Assembly (NCBI GenBank): GCA_963773665.1 | Contig: CAVZBZ010000001.1 | Span: forward strand, 62,001 to 126,000 | DNA: 64,000 bases | Origin: DATJLY01 sp963773665 | GTDB taxonomy: Bacteria > Pseudomonadota > Alphaproteobacteria > ATCC43930 > CGMCC-115725 | Direction: 5' to 3' | Part shown: piece after piece, positions 55,659-64,000 of the stretch | How the letters are laid out: every line of letters starts with the position of its first letter | How positions within the stretch are numbered: the first letter of the stretch is position 1 | Position numbers and translations under genes: made by a program | The notes under the pieces: model-generated | What the model was told of the DNA's origin: nothing | Database searches by the model: none | Seen by the model: only the letters and a program-made list of their open reading frames with translations

Positions 55659-56438
55659 ATGGGGGAAGCAAAGCGACGCGGTGCTGCCGGCATGAATTTG
55701 CGCCGGCTTTATCCGCGCTCGGGTCCTGCGGCGATCGGCAAGCTCATTGTGCCCGCAGGGCCCGGCCTTCCGCCGCGCGAGCGCGCGCTCGAGGCGCGAA
55801 CGATCGCCGAGGGGGTCCGCGCGCGCGTCCGCGCCGCACTGGTCCGCGCTTCTGCGGCGGGAAATGCGGCGCGGATGCTCGACACGATCGACGCGATCGG
55901 CGCCGAATGCATCGCGCTTTACGAGGACGCGCTGGCGCGCGCGGCGGCGGGGAACGCGGCGCGCGGCGCGGAACTCGCCACGGTCGCGTGCCGCCGGGGC
56001 TGCGCTTTCTGCTGCTATGTCGATGTCGATGTGACGCCGCTCGAAGCGATCCGCCTCGCGCGCCGCGCGGCGAATACCGGTGCCGCGCAGCCAGAAGCGC
56101 AGCGCGCGCCCTGCCCGCTCCTCGTGGACGGGGCGTGCTCGCAATACGAGCGGCGGCCGTTGGCGTGTCGGGCCGTGTTCTCGCCGGACGCGCGGCGCTG
56201 CGAGGCGGGTTATATGGCGGCGGATGCGGTGTCCGTGCCAAGTCTCGAATGGCCCCGCTATCTCGCCTCGGGCTATATTACCGGCGAGATCGCGGCGCTC
56301 GACGATCTTGGCCTGGCGAGCCACATGGTGGTGCTGCGCCAAGCCCTCGCGGTACTGGGAGCCGATGACGGCGCGGTGCTCAAATGGCTGAACGGCGCAG
56401 ACGTTTTTCCGCGCCGCGGCGCATCGCTGCCACAATAA
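55659..56438 (+). CDS. YkgJ family cysteine-cluster protein
   Basis: The 259-residue protein begins MGEAKRR. It carries the YkgJ zinc/iron-chelating signature: ACRRGCAFCCYVDVDVTPLE (Cys cluster near residue 110-117), then CPLLVDGACSQYERRPLACR. The N-terminal third is helical with Ala/Arg-rich composition. YkgJ proteins are thought to bind a metal cluster; their biochemical role is unknown. Confidence 0.85.
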   Translation: MGEAKRRGAAGMNLRRLYPRSGPAAIGKLIVPAGPGLPPRERALEARTIAEGVRARVRAALVRASAAGNAARMLDTIDAIGAECIALYEDALARAAAGNAARGAELATVACRRGCAFCCYVDVDVTPLEAIRLARRAANTGAAQPEAQRAPCPLLVDGACSQYERRPLACRAVFSPDARRCEAGYMAADAVSVPSLEWPRYLASGYITGEIAALDDLGLASHMVVLRQALAVLGADDGAVLKWLNGADVFPRRGASLPQ

Positions 56439-56474
56439 GCTCACAGAGAGTGAGAGCGCGTGGGGGAGGAAAGA

Positions 56475-57482
56475 ATGCAGGGAACGGTCATTCGCGGATT
56501 TATCGGCGCGGCGCTGGCGGCGGCCGCATTGCTTTCGCCGTGCCAGGCCGCCAACGAACATGCGACCCTCGCGATCCCGGGCACGAACTTGCTTTTTCTC
56601 GTGCAATACGTCGCGGCGGACCAGCATTTCTGGTCGAACCAGGGCCTCGACGTCGAGGTGAAGTACATCAACGGCATCGGCTCGATGAACGCGGTCATCG
56701 CGGGCTCGGCCGATTTCTCGATGTCGTCCGGACCGTCGATCGACCGCGCCAACGCGCACGGCCAGAAGCTCACCGCGCTCGCCACCGCGATCAACCAGTC
56801 GGGACAGGATATCGTCATCCGCAAGGACATCGCCGATGCGGCGCATTTCGATCCCAACGCGCCGCTGTCGCTGCGCGGGAAAATCCTGAAGGGGCACAGC
56901 TTCGCGATCGGCGGCGTCGGCGCCATTCCCGACATCGTGCTGAAGGTCGTGGGCCAAGAGGCCGGCATCGCGCCCTCCGATGTCCAGGTGACGCCGATGC
57001 AGCCGCCCGAATTCCTGGCGGCGTTCGAGCGCAAGGCGATCGACGGCTTCGCGAACGGCCCGCCGACGCCGCAGCAGGCCGTGCTTGGCGGCACGGGCGT
57101 CGTCGTCTCCGATTCGGCGAAGGGCGAGCCCACGCAATTCTCGCCGCTCTCGGCGGCGCTGCTGCTGGCGCGGGCGGATTTCTGTCCGGCGCATCAGTCC
57201 GTCTGCACCAAACTGGTGCATGGCGTGGTCGAGGCGATCAAGCTGATCCATAGCGACCGCGCGACATCGCTCGCGGTGATGAAGGCGCATTTCGGCAGTT
57301 ACGACGACAAGGTGCTTGCCGCCTCCTATGACATGGTGCGGTCGATCACGCCCGATCTGCCGCTGACGACGCCCAAAATGCTCGAGAACAGCGACGACAT
57401 GAACGTCGCCGCGGGCTTTCTGAAGCCCGAGGAAAAACTGCCGCGCTACGACACGATCATCGACAACGAATTCGTGAAATGA
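56475..57482 (+). CDS. ABC transporter substrate-binding protein, NitT/TauT type
   Basis: ATG 56475, behind GGGGGAGGAAAG, gives 335 residues with a Sec signal (TVIRGFIGAALAAAALLSPC then QA). The NMT1-like pattern includes GTNLLFLVQYVAADQHFWSN, INGIGSMNAVIAGSADFSMS and HSFAIGGVGAIPDIVLKVVG. The C-terminal half has AFERKAIDGFANGPPTPQQA. No transporter partners are adjacent; it overlaps the PEBP gene by 4 bp only if the longer PEBP start is used. The ligand is unknown. Confidence 0.86.
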   Translation: MQGTVIRGFIGAALAAAALLSPCQAANEHATLAIPGTNLLFLVQYVAADQHFWSNQGLDVEVKYINGIGSMNAVIAGSADFSMSSGPSIDRANAHGQKLTALATAINQSGQDIVIRKDIADAAHFDPNAPLSLRGKILKGHSFAIGGVGAIPDIVLKVVGQEAGIAPSDVQVTPMQPPEFLAAFERKAIDGFANGPPTPQQAVLGGTGVVVSDSAKGEPTQFSPLSAALLLARADFCPAHQSVCTKLVHGVVEAIKLIHSDRATSLAVMKAHFGSYDDKVLAASYDMVRSITPDLPLTTPKMLENSDDMNVAAGFLKPEEKLPRYDTIIDNEFVK

Positions 57483-57511
57483 CGCATCAAAAACCGAAGG
57501 GAAGAACGCCG

Positions 57512-58090
57512 ATGAGCAAGACTCGATCGTTCCAGCTCGCCTCCGCCGCCGCGCTTGCCGCCATACTGTTGGCGGGATCGGCATTCGCGGCGGATAAAAA
57601 GCCCGTCTTCGACCTCATGTCGCCGGGCCACAAGGAATTCGGCAGCCTGTCCAAGAAGAATGCCGGCAATATGGCGCGGCTTCCCGGCTGCGACGGCGGC
57701 AATGTCTCTCCGGCGTTGTCCTGGAGCGGCGCGCCGCCCAACACCAAGAGCTATGCGATCGAGCTGTTCGACCTCGCGGGCATTCCGCCGCTCGGACTTG
57801 TCCATTGGGTGGCCTACGACATCCCGGCGACGAAGACATCGCTCAAGGAAGGCGAGGCGAGCAAGCCCTCGACCGAATTCAAGGAAGGCAAGAATCAGAT
57901 CGGGACCGAGATGTATTTCGGTCCTTGCCCGCCGCCGGGGGCAAAGGCGCACCCCTTTACCTTCATGGTGATGGCAACGGACCTCGAGCCCGGCTCGCTC
58001 CAGCCCGGCATGACGCTCGCCGACCTCGCCACCGCGCTCAAGGGCCACATCATCGACCGCACCACGCTGGTCCTGCGCTACGGGCACTGA
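57512..58090 (+). CDS. exported YbhB/YbcL family Raf-kinase-inhibitor-like protein (PEBP)
   Basis: ATG 57512, after GGGAAGAACGCC, gives 192 residues with signal peptide (TRSFQLASAAALAAILLAGS). The phosphatidylethanolamine-binding fold motifs are present: CDGGNVSPALSWSGAPPNTK, GLVHWVAYDIPA, GPCPPPGAKAHPFTFMVMAT and a C-terminal HIIDRTTLVLRYGH. It may bind small phosphate or lipid ligands in the periplasm; bacterial function is largely unknown. It follows the binding protein by 29 bp and is probably in one transcript with it. Confidence 0.9.
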   Translation: MSKTRSFQLASAAALAAILLAGSAFAADKKPVFDLMSPGHKEFGSLSKKNAGNMARLPGCDGGNVSPALSWSGAPPNTKSYAIELFDLAGIPPLGLVHWVAYDIPATKTSLKEGEASKPSTEFKEGKNQIGTEMYFGPCPPPGAKAHPFTFMVMATDLEPGSLQPGMTLADLATALKGHIIDRTTLVLRYGH

Positions 58091-58101
58091 CGGCGGCTGC
58101 G

Positions 58102-58128
58102 CCGGAGGCCGCTTATGGCGGCCTCCGG
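58102..58128. terminator. 11-bp GC hairpin after the PEBP gene
   Basis: CCGGAGGCCGC (58102-58112) and GCGGCCTCCGG (58118-58128) form a perfect stem with a TTATG loop, 12 bp after the stop. There is no T-tract, so it may be a weak terminator or stabilising 3' hairpin separating this gene from the convergent tRNA. Confidence 0.5.
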
Positions 58129-58133
58129 TGCGG

Positions 58134-58208
58134 TGGTGCCGGATGAAGGGATTGAACCTCCGACCTTCGGTTTACAAAACCGCTGCTCTACCGCTGAGCT
58201 AATCCGGC
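58134..58208 (-). tRNA. tRNA-Thr (anticodon TGT)
   Basis: A 75-nt cloverleaf has an encoded CCA. The acceptor pairs GCCGGAT with ATCCGGC, the anticodon loop reads TTTGTAA, and the T-arm is GGAGGTTCAATCCCTTC. It stands alone here, away from the tRNA-tuf block. Confidence 0.95.
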
Positions 58209-58241
58209 ATACCTGACCCGAACGCCGCTTATAGCGCGATT

Positions 58242-58871
58242 TCAGAACTTGATCATGTCGGTTTTGGTCAGCGTCATCCGTTGGGCGAAGGTCGGGCCAT
58301 TGGCCAATTGCCAGACGCTGAGCTGCTCGGAATAACGGTCTGCGCCCGATATGCCGTCGACCGGGACGACGACCTTGAAGCCGCGGAACACGGCCTCGCT
58401 GGCGGTATAGAGCACGGCGCCGTTGGCGGAGGTGCCCGTGGCGATGACAGTCTCTATGCCCTTGTCCTTGAGCATCTTCGCGAGATCGGTATTCAAAAAT
58501 TTATCCGCGTTGGCGGTGACGATTGGCTCGTTGGCCGTCGGCGCCAGGTCCTTGAGGATATCGGCGGCGGTCGTCGCGGGAAAATTGGAATAGATGACGG
58601 TGACGCCCTTGGCGCGCGCTTCGGCCGCGAGCTTCTTCACCGCCGGGACGGTGGCGAGGCAGGGCGGACGCTTGCCGCAATTCTGGTTCAGGAAATCGAG
58701 CAGCAGCAGCGCGGTGGTCTTGGGCTCGAGCGTCACGGGCTTGAGCTCGGGCGCCGGCGGCGCCTTGACGCTGGCCCATTCGTCGATCACGGTTTGGGCT
58801 GGTGCAAGCGCGGCCGAACCCAAGACCGCCGCCAACCCCGCCAGCGCCACCAGATAACGTGATCTGACCAT
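58242..58871 (-). CDS. exported isochorismatase-fold hydrolase lacking the catalytic cysteine
   Basis: ATG 58871 (behind AGGGGGAAAC) gives 209 residues with a signal peptide (LVALAGLAAVLGSAALAPAQ). The cysteine-hydrolase fold is clear, with Asp59 (LLLLDFLNQN) and Lys124 (NADKFLNTDL) of the usual Asp-Lys-Cys triad. The expected Cys position in TGTSANGAVLYTA is Ala152. It may be catalytically inactive, use another residue, or act as a binding protein. Periplasmic location is unusual for this family. It lies 23 bp downstream of dctM and is probably the last gene of the TRAP operon. Confidence 0.85.
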   Translation of the reverse strand: MVRSRYLVALAGLAAVLGSAALAPAQTVIDEWASVKAPPAPELKPVTLEPKTTALLLLDFLNQNCGKRPPCLATVPAVKKLAAEARAKGVTVIYSNFPATTAADILKDLAPTANEPIVTANADKFLNTDLAKMLKDKGIETVIATGTSANGAVLYTASEAVFRGFKVVVPVDGISGADRYSEQLSVWQLANGPTFAQRMTLTKTDMIKF

Positions 58872-58894
58872 GTTTCCCCCTGTTGGCTTGTTAC

Positions 58895-60193
58895 TCACAT
58901 CCGCGACGGCAAATACGTCGCGATGATGGGAAAGGCAATGAGAATGACGAGCCGCAGCAGGTCGGTCAGGATGAACGGCAGAACGCCATAGAAGATCGTC
59001 GAGATCTTCACGTCCTCGACCACGCTCTTGATGACGAAGATGTTCATGCCGACCGGCGGATGAATGAGGCCGAGCTCGACCGTCATGACGATGATGACGC
59101 CGAACCAGATCGGATCGAACCCGAGCGACTGGATCAGCGGAAAGACGATCGGGATCGTCAGGATGATCATCGCCAGCGCATCCATGAGGCATCCCAGCAC
59201 GATATACATCAGCATGATGAGGACGAGCACGCCGTAGCGGCCGAGGCCGAGGCTGGTGAGGAACGACGTCACCGCCTGCGGCGTCTGCGTGACGGTGAGG
59301 AAATAGCCGAACAGGATCGCGCCGATGAGCACGGTGAAGACGGCGGCGGTGGTGCGCGTCGCCTCGAGGAGCGAGCGGCGGATGTCGGCAGGCGACAGGC
59401 GCCCGCGCGCCACGCCGAGCAGGAACGCGCCGCCCGCGCCCATCCCGGCGGCTTCGGTCGCGGTGAACCAGCCGCCGTAGATGCCGCCGATCACGAACGC
59501 GAAAAGGAGCAGCGTCGCCCACACGTCGCGCAGCGCCTGGAGCCGCTCGGGCCAGGACGCGCGTTGCCCGGCCGGCAGGTAGCCGGGCCGCACGCGCCCG
59601 ATGATCGCGATCGTTGACATGTACATCGCGACCGCGAGAATGCCGGGCAAGACGCCGGCGACGAACAGCTTGCCGACATCCTGCTCGGTGATGAGGCCGT
59701 AGACGGCGAGCACGGTCGAAGGCGGAATCATGATGCCGAGCGTGCCGCCCGCCGCGATCACGCCGGTGGCGAAGGATTGCGGGTAGTCGTACCGCCGCAT
59801 TTCCGGATATGCGACGCGCGAGAATGTGGCGGCGGTCGCGACCGACGAGCCGCAGATCGCCGCGAACCCGCCGCAGGCGGCGATGGTGGCGATGCCGAGG
59901 CCGCCGCGCAGATGGCCCAAGAATGCGTTGCCGGCGCGGAACAGCTCGCGGCTCATGCCCGAGGTCGTGGCGAACGATCCCATCAGCAGGAACATCGGCA
60001 CGACCGCGAAATTGTAGTCGGTGACGGTGCGCATCGAGGTCTGGCCGACCATCTTCAGCGCCGGCTCGCCGCCGACGAGATAGCCGAACCCGGTGACGCC
60101 GACGAGGCCCATCGCCATGCCCACCGGCACGCGCAGCAGCATCAGCACGAAGAGCACGGCAAAGCCCGCGACGGCGACGGCAGCGCTGCTCAT
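58895..60193 (-). CDS. dctM: TRAP transporter large permease (DctM)
   Basis: The 432-residue polytopic protein (about 12 helices) is the ion-coupled channel subunit of a tripartite ATP-independent periplasmic transporter. Family stretches: LMGSFATTSGMSRELFRAGN, CGSSVATAATFSRVAYPEMR, FATGVIAAGGTLGIMIPPST and ELGLIHPPVGMNIFVIKSVV. It lies 10 bp after dctQ. TRAP systems import organic acids and related anionic solutes. Confidence 0.95.
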   Translation of the reverse strand: MSSAAVAVAGFAVLFVLMLLRVPVGMAMGLVGVTGFGYLVGGEPALKMVGQTSMRTVTDYNFAVVPMFLLMGSFATTSGMSRELFRAGNAFLGHLRGGLGIATIAACGGFAAICGSSVATAATFSRVAYPEMRRYDYPQSFATGVIAAGGTLGIMIPPSTVLAVYGLITEQDVGKLFVAGVLPGILAVAMYMSTIAIIGRVRPGYLPAGQRASWPERLQALRDVWATLLLFAFVIGGIYGGWFTATEAAGMGAGGAFLLGVARGRLSPADIRRSLLEATRTTAAVFTVLIGAILFGYFLTVTQTPQAVTSFLTSLGLGRYGVLVLIMLMYIVLGCLMDALAMIILTIPIVFPLIQSLGFDPIWFGVIIVMTVELGLIHPPVGMNIFVIKSVVEDVKISTIFYGVLPFILTDLLRLVILIAFPIIATYLPSRM

Positions 60194-60203
60194 CGGACGC
60201 GCC

Positions 60204-60701
60204 TCAATCCGAGGGCTTCATCTGATAGAAGCCGCCCAGCGCTTCCGGCCGGAAGACGAGCCGGTACGTGCGGATGGCGATGAGCAGCACCGCCGAGACG
60301 TTGCCAAGCCAGGCGATCGCGAAAAACGGCCAGGTCGGCAGCCGCAGATCGAACGTCAGCACGTGATCGCGATACGTGCCCGCGACCTTGTCGAAGAGGG
60401 TGTAGGTCTGCACCGAGACGACGAACAGGAGGACGAGCGTCGCAAACACGTCGATGATGCGCTGCAGCCTGGGGCCGACATTGGACCAGACGACATCGAC
60501 GGTGATGTGCGTGCCGCGATAGGAGGTCGCGGCAATGCCCCAGAAAATGAGAATGCCCAAGAGCATCCGGCCGAAATCGTAGCTGTCGGGGATCGATACG
60601 CTGAAGAAATAGCGCAGCATGACCGCGGCGAACGTATCGGCGGCGACGAGGCCGACGAAGATCGCCGCGATCAGCTCGATCCCATTGATGAAGCGGTCCA
60701 T
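60204..60701 (-). CDS. dctQ: TRAP transporter small permease (DctQ)
   Basis: The 165-residue protein has four transmembrane helices in the DctQ pattern (INGIELIAAIFVGLVAADTF, then LRYFF and FGRMLLGILIFWGIAATSYR, with GTHITVDVVWSNVGPRLQRI). It couples the large permease to the binding protein. It is between dctP (25 bp) and dctM (10 bp). Confidence 0.92.
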   Translation of the reverse strand: MDRFINGIELIAAIFVGLVAADTFAAVMLRYFFSVSIPDSYDFGRMLLGILIFWGIAATSYRGTHITVDVVWSNVGPRLQRIIDVFATLVLLFVVSVQTYTLFDKVAGTYRDHVLTFDLRLPTWPFFAIAWLGNVSAVLLIAIRTYRLVFRPEALGGFYQMKPSD

Positions 60702-60726
60702 GGGCGAAGGAGCGGGTGCGGTCTCC

Positions 60727-61776
60727 TTACATCCCGGCGTTGTTTTGCGCGATGAGGTTCTGCAATTCCTTCAAGGCCGCGTCGCCGTTGACACCGGACT
60801 TCTTGGCATTGCCGATCCACTGGCCCACGAGCGGCTCCGACGCCTTGCGCCATTCGCCGAGCTGCGCATCGCTGATCTTGTAGACCTCGTGACCCGGCAG
60901 CGCCTTGATCTTGGCGATGCCGGCATGCTCGAAGTCGGCCCAGGGGCCGGCGAATTTTTCCGCGGCTTCGCTGGTGCAGTTGTCGTCGATCGCCTTCTTC
61001 TGCATCGCCGACATCTCGTCGTACTTGGCCTTGTTCATGACCCAGACGAACGGCGTCGTGTAGAGGCTCGCCTCCATGTGATACTTCGTCGCCTTGTCGA
61101 TGCCGAACAGCACGATCGAGCCCCACGGGAAAGTGACCGCGTCGGCCACGCCCTTTTCCATCACGTCGCGCACTTCGGGCGCGCTCGCCTGGACGTTGGT
61201 GCCGCCCATGAGCGTCACGAACGCCGCCATGGTGGCGTGCGCGGGCCGGATCTTCATGCCCTTCAGATCGGTCGGCACTTCGATCTTCTTGCTGCGCGAA
61301 TGGAACGTGCCGGGATCGTGCATGAAGGCGAAGCAGAATTTTACGTCCTTCATCTCGGCCGGCGCGTATTTCCGGTACCAGCTATCGATCGCGGTGGTGC
61401 CGCCATGCGCCTTGCCGACGATGAACGGCAGCGCGGCCGCGTCGATGACGGGGAAGCGGCCCGGCTGGTAGCCGGGGCTCACATAGCCCAAATCCGCGAT
61501 CCCGTCGCGCACCATGTCGTAATGGTCGAACGCCTTGCCGAGCTGCTCCGACGGATAGACCTTGTAATGGATCGTGCCGCCCGATTCCTTCTCGACCGCG
61601 GCGCCCCATTCCTCGATCGCCTTCTGCAGGGGATGCGACGGCGGGACCCAATGCGAGAGCTTGAGCTCGAAAATCTTGTCCTGGGCGCCGGCGGGACCGG
61701 CAGCGCACATGACCGCGGCAAGCGCGGCGGCAGCGGCAAGCGTCGGCACTGCGGATTTCTTGTCGCGTGAGGTCAT
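60727..61776 (-). CDS. dctP: TRAP transporter solute-binding protein (DctP)
   Basis: ATG 61776, with a GGAGGGGGAG ribosome-binding site, gives 349 residues with a signal peptide (VPTLAAAAALAAVMCAAGPA). The DctP fold is evident in FELKLSHWVPPSHPLQKAIE, GTIHYKVYPSEQLGKAFDHY and DLKGMKIRPAHATMAAFVTL; the conserved Arg in KIRPA is the usual carboxylate anchor. It is the first gene of the dctPQM unit and divergent from the NicX-like gene 118 bp away, suggesting a carboxylated aromatic or pyridine-type ligand, which is inference. Confidence 0.93.
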   Translation of the reverse strand: MTSRDKKSAVPTLAAAAALAAVMCAAGPAGAQDKIFELKLSHWVPPSHPLQKAIEEWGAAVEKESGGTIHYKVYPSEQLGKAFDHYDMVRDGIADLGYVSPGYQPGRFPVIDAAALPFIVGKAHGGTTAIDSWYRKYAPAEMKDVKFCFAFMHDPGTFHSRSKKIEVPTDLKGMKIRPAHATMAAFVTLMGGTNVQASAPEVRDVMEKGVADAVTFPWGSIVLFGIDKATKYHMEASLYTTPFVWVMNKAKYDEMSAMQKKAIDDNCTSEAAEKFAGPWADFEHAGIAKIKALPGHEVYKISDAQLGEWRKASEPLVGQWIGNAKKSGVNGDAALKELQNLIAQNNAGM

Positions 61777-61894
61777 CTCCCCCTCCTCCAGTTCGTTCCC
61801 CACCCAGCATTACCACAAACCCGCGCGCGGCGCGCTATTGACGGTGCGGCCTCCGCGCAAGACACTTTGCCGGAAAAGGGGTGCGAGGTCGGCG

Positions 61895-62956
61895 ATGCGC
61901 GAGGCGCTCAACGCGGCCAAACTGGCCATGCTCTTCCGCAAGGAATTCGAGCTGTGCAACGTCCGGCGCGGCGAGACCATCGTGCTGCTGAGCGATCTCG
62001 GCGCGCGCCGCGACTATGTGAGCGCCGCCTTCGCAGCCGCCGAGGATCTCGGCGCCGACATCTACGAGATGTGCGTCAACGCCACGCCGTCCTGGACCAA
62101 GGTCGGCGTCGAGACGGTGGGGCGATGCAAGGGCACGCTCGAGGCGGTGAAGGCGGCCGATATGATCCTTTGCCTGCATATCCCGCTCTTCACGCGCTGG
62201 CTCAAGGAGGCGCGCGACGCCGGAACCCGCGTCCTCATGGCGATCGACGCGCCGGACGAGCTCGAGGAGCTGATGGCGCCGCCGGGCCTCAAGGAGGCCG
62301 TGATCCACGCCGGCCGGATGCTCGAGGGGGCGAAGACGATGCGGATCACGCGCCGGGACGGCACCGATCTGTCGGTCAGGCTCGGCGAATATCCAACCAT
62401 GATCCAATATGGCTTCGCCGAAGCGCCGGGCCGGTTCGATCATTGGGGCGCGGGCCATGTCCACACCTTCCCCAACGAAGGCTCGGCCAACGGCACGGTG
62501 GTGCTGCGTCCGGGCGACATCGTCATCCTGCCGTATTGCCGCTATGTGCAGGATTCCGTCCGCATCGACATACGCGACGGCTTCATCCGCAGCATCGAGG
62601 GCGGACTCGACGCCGTGCTCATGAATGATTGGCTCGACGGCAACCGCGCGCACAAGGACGATATGGACGGGCACGCGATTTCGCATCTCGGCTGGGGGCT
62701 CAATCCGCAAGGACGGTGGGATGCGATCGCATTGCGCGGCGACGACCCGATGCGGCATCACGCCGATGCCCGCTGCTTTGCCGGGAATTTCCTGTTCTCG
62801 ACCGGACCCAATTCGCAGGGCGGCGGCACGCGCACGACCAAGGGCCATTACGACGTGCCGATGCGCGACTGCAACGTCACGCTCGACAACCGGCTCGTCA
62901 TTGAGCGCGGCCGGCTCGTCGACGAGAAGATGATCGTCGAGCGCGTCGCGCGCTGA
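61895..62956 (+). CDS. NicX-like 2,5-dihydroxypyridine 5,6-dioxygenase family protein
   Basis: The 353-residue protein is close in length and motif order to NicX, the iron enzyme that opens the pyridine ring in nicotinate breakdown. Shared stretches include GEYPTMIQYGFAEAPGRFDH, TFPNEGSANGTVVLRPGDIV, ISHLGWGLNP, FAGNFLFSTGPNSQGGGTRT and HYDVPMRDCNVTLD. Candidate iron ligands His264, His318 and Asp320 match those I recall for NicX. Some relatives are annotated as M29-like aminopeptidases, so the substrate is not certain. It is divergent from dctP and followed by an ABC ATPase gene 12 bp away. Confidence 0.82.
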   Translation: MREALNAAKLAMLFRKEFELCNVRRGETIVLLSDLGARRDYVSAAFAAAEDLGADIYEMCVNATPSWTKVGVETVGRCKGTLEAVKAADMILCLHIPLFTRWLKEARDAGTRVLMAIDAPDELEELMAPPGLKEAVIHAGRMLEGAKTMRITRRDGTDLSVRLGEYPTMIQYGFAEAPGRFDHWGAGHVHTFPNEGSANGTVVLRPGDIVILPYCRYVQDSVRIDIRDGFIRSIEGGLDAVLMNDWLDGNRAHKDDMDGHAISHLGWGLNPQGRWDAIALRGDDPMRHHADARCFAGNFLFSTGPNSQGGGTRTTKGHYDVPMRDCNVTLDNRLVIERGRLVDEKMIVERVAR

Positions 62957-62968
62957 GCGAAACCGCTT

Positions 62969-64000
62969 ATGGCCGAAAAGCTCGTTGGCGCGACCGGACT
63001 GACGAAACGGTTCGGCGCGACCGTGGCGCTCGGCTCGGTCGATTTCGATCTTCATTCCGGGGAGATTCACGCGCTCGTCGGCGAGAACGGCGCCGGCAAG
63101 AGCACGCTCATCCGCATCCTGAGCGGCGTGCTGCGCGCTGACGAGGGCGCGCTGCAAGTCGGGGGAACGCCGCGCCGCTTCGCCAATCCGCGCGATGCGA
63201 TCGCGGCCGGAATCGCGACAATTCCGCAGGAGCTTCGCCTCGTGCCGGCGCTGTCGGTGGCCGAGAACATCGCGCTCGGCGATTTGCCGCTGCGGCATAT
63301 CTGGGGGAAGGTCGCGACGGTCGATCGCGCGCGGATGCGCGAGGAAGCGCGCGCGCTGCTCGCGCGGCTCGGCTTCGCGCCCGACCCGGACGCGCGCGTC
63401 GATAGGCTCGCCTTCGCCGAGCGTCAGCTCGTCGCGATCGCCAAGGCGCTGCGGCGCAACTGCCGCATCCTGATCCTCGACGAGCCGACCGCCGCGCTCG
63501 AAGCGCGCGAGGTGGAGCGCCTTTTCGCGGTGCTGGCGCGGATGCGCAGCGACGGCGTCGGCATAGTCTATATCTCGCACCGGCTCGCCGAGGTGACGCG
63601 GATCGCCGACCGCTGCACCGTGCTCCGTGACGGCCGCGTGGTCGCTTCAAAGAGGCGCGACGAGATCGACGCCGCCGGCCTGGTTCGCGCCATGACCGGG
63701 AGGGATATCGCGCCCGGGCAGGAGGCAGCACCCGACATGGGCGAGCTGCTGCTCGAAGAGATGGACGTGGGGGAGGACGCGATCGCGGTCCCGGCAGGAG
63801 CGATCGTGGGGATGGCGGGATTGTTGGGAAGCGGTGCGGCGCGGCGGACGATGCGTTTATTCGGCGCGTTGCACGCCGTTCGTCTGCGCGTAGGCGGCCG
63901 CGCCGCCGCGATCGGCGGGCCGCGCGCGGCTGTCGCCGCCGGGATCGGCCTCGTGCCGGGCGAACGGCGGCTCGGCCTCGTCATGAATCACTCGGTGCGC
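62969..64000 (+). CDS. sugar/nucleoside-type ABC transporter ATP-binding protein (RbsA-like, 5' part)
   Basis: The frame is open from ATG 62969 to the right edge, 344 codons of an expected roughly 500. The first nucleotide-binding domain has Walker A (GENGAGKST, near residue 40), a Q-loop (IPQELRLVPAL), a variant signature (LAFAERQLVAIAKAL) and Walker B (ILILDEPTAALEARE), followed by an SHRL switch. A second, shorter domain starts near residue 255, with VGMAGLLGSGAARR in place of a normal P-loop and GLVPGERRLGLV. This is the twin-domain CUT2/BmpA-type ATPase; permeases presumably follow outside the window. Confidence 0.92.
   Translation, partial: MAEKLVGATGLTKRFGATVALGSVDFDLHSGEIHALVGENGAGKSTLIRILSGVLRADEGALQVGGTPRRFANPRDAIAAGIATIPQELRLVPALSVAENIALGDLPLRHIWGKVATVDRARMREEARALLARLGFAPDPDARVDRLAFAERQLVAIAKALRRNCRILILDEPTAALEAREVERLFAVLARMRSDGVGIVYISHRLAEVTRIADRCTVLRDGRVVASKRRDEIDAAGLVRAMTGRDIAPGQEAAPDMGELLLEEMDVGEDAIAVPAGAIVGMAGLLGSGAARRTMRLFGALHAVRLRVGGRAAAIGGPRAAVAAGIGLVPGERRLGLVMNHSVR

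Overview
The window is GC-rich, densely packed chromosomal DNA from an alphaproteobacterium. The evidence is the gene order and sequence of the rpoB-rplL-rplJ-rplA-rplK-nusG-secE-tRNA-Trp-tuf block, the Caulobacter/Rhizobium-type Tad (Cpa) pilus genes, a possible GGAAC-type general-stress promoter, and numerous stand-alone substrate-binding proteins. I would not assign a genus from sequence reading alone. No prophage, insertion sequence, CRISPR array or plasmid function was seen, so this looks like core and metabolic chromosome.

Layout. Bases 1-7522 hold the transcription/translation block on the minus strand (rpoB, open at the left edge, to secE, tuf and tRNAs Trp, Gly and Tyr). Bases 7633-10322 hold rlmB, a frameshifted NUDIX gene, a small secreted protein and an ABC_sub_bind-type protein. 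Bases 10374-15206 hold the prkA-yeaH-spoVR stress operon. Bases 15811-19852 hold aspartate dehydrogenase, an aminoglycoside-phosphotransferase-like protein and a TPR/SPOR lipoprotein. Bases 19911-23099 hold a TPP riboswitch with thiO, thiS, thiG and thiE, followed by a YfcG-like GST. Bases 23863-31971 are the Tad/Flp pilus operon (minus strand). Two polytopic glycosyltransferases (GT22-like and GT87-like) follow at 32239-35018.

Bases 35201-39970 hold small exported proteins, an amidase, a DOPA-dioxygenase-like protein, an orphan NitT/TauT-type binding protein and an HpaB-like monooxygenase. Next come a Lon-type protease whose ATPase motifs are degenerate (40083-42416), a second TPP riboswitch with thiC, a NUDIX gene, a small leader-like transcript and panC. 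Bases 46230-53195 are a surface-polysaccharide cluster (dTDP-glucose dehydratase, WbpM-like dehydratase, YdcF, GT4, epimerase, WecA-like initiating transferase). Bases 53260-58208 hold small envelope proteins, a methyltransferase, a YkgJ protein, a second NitT/TauT-type binding protein, a PEBP protein and tRNA-Thr. The right end carries an exported isochorismatase-like protein, a complete TRAP transporter, a NicX-like ring-cleavage dioxygenase and a sugar-type ABC ATPase cut by the window edge.

Functional links. Thiamine synthesis is split over two TPP-controlled loci. The Tad machine and the membrane glycosyltransferases lie back to back and could serve the same surface structure. Two separate modules combine an oxygenase with solute-binding proteins and look like uptake plus degradation of small aromatic or N-heteroaromatic compounds. 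The observations I rate highest are a short open reading frame behind a 16-nt complement of the 16S rRNA 3' end (45119-45296), the Lon-type protease lacking recognisable Walker motifs, the NicX/TRAP module, and a thiO gene that seems to need a non-AUG start.
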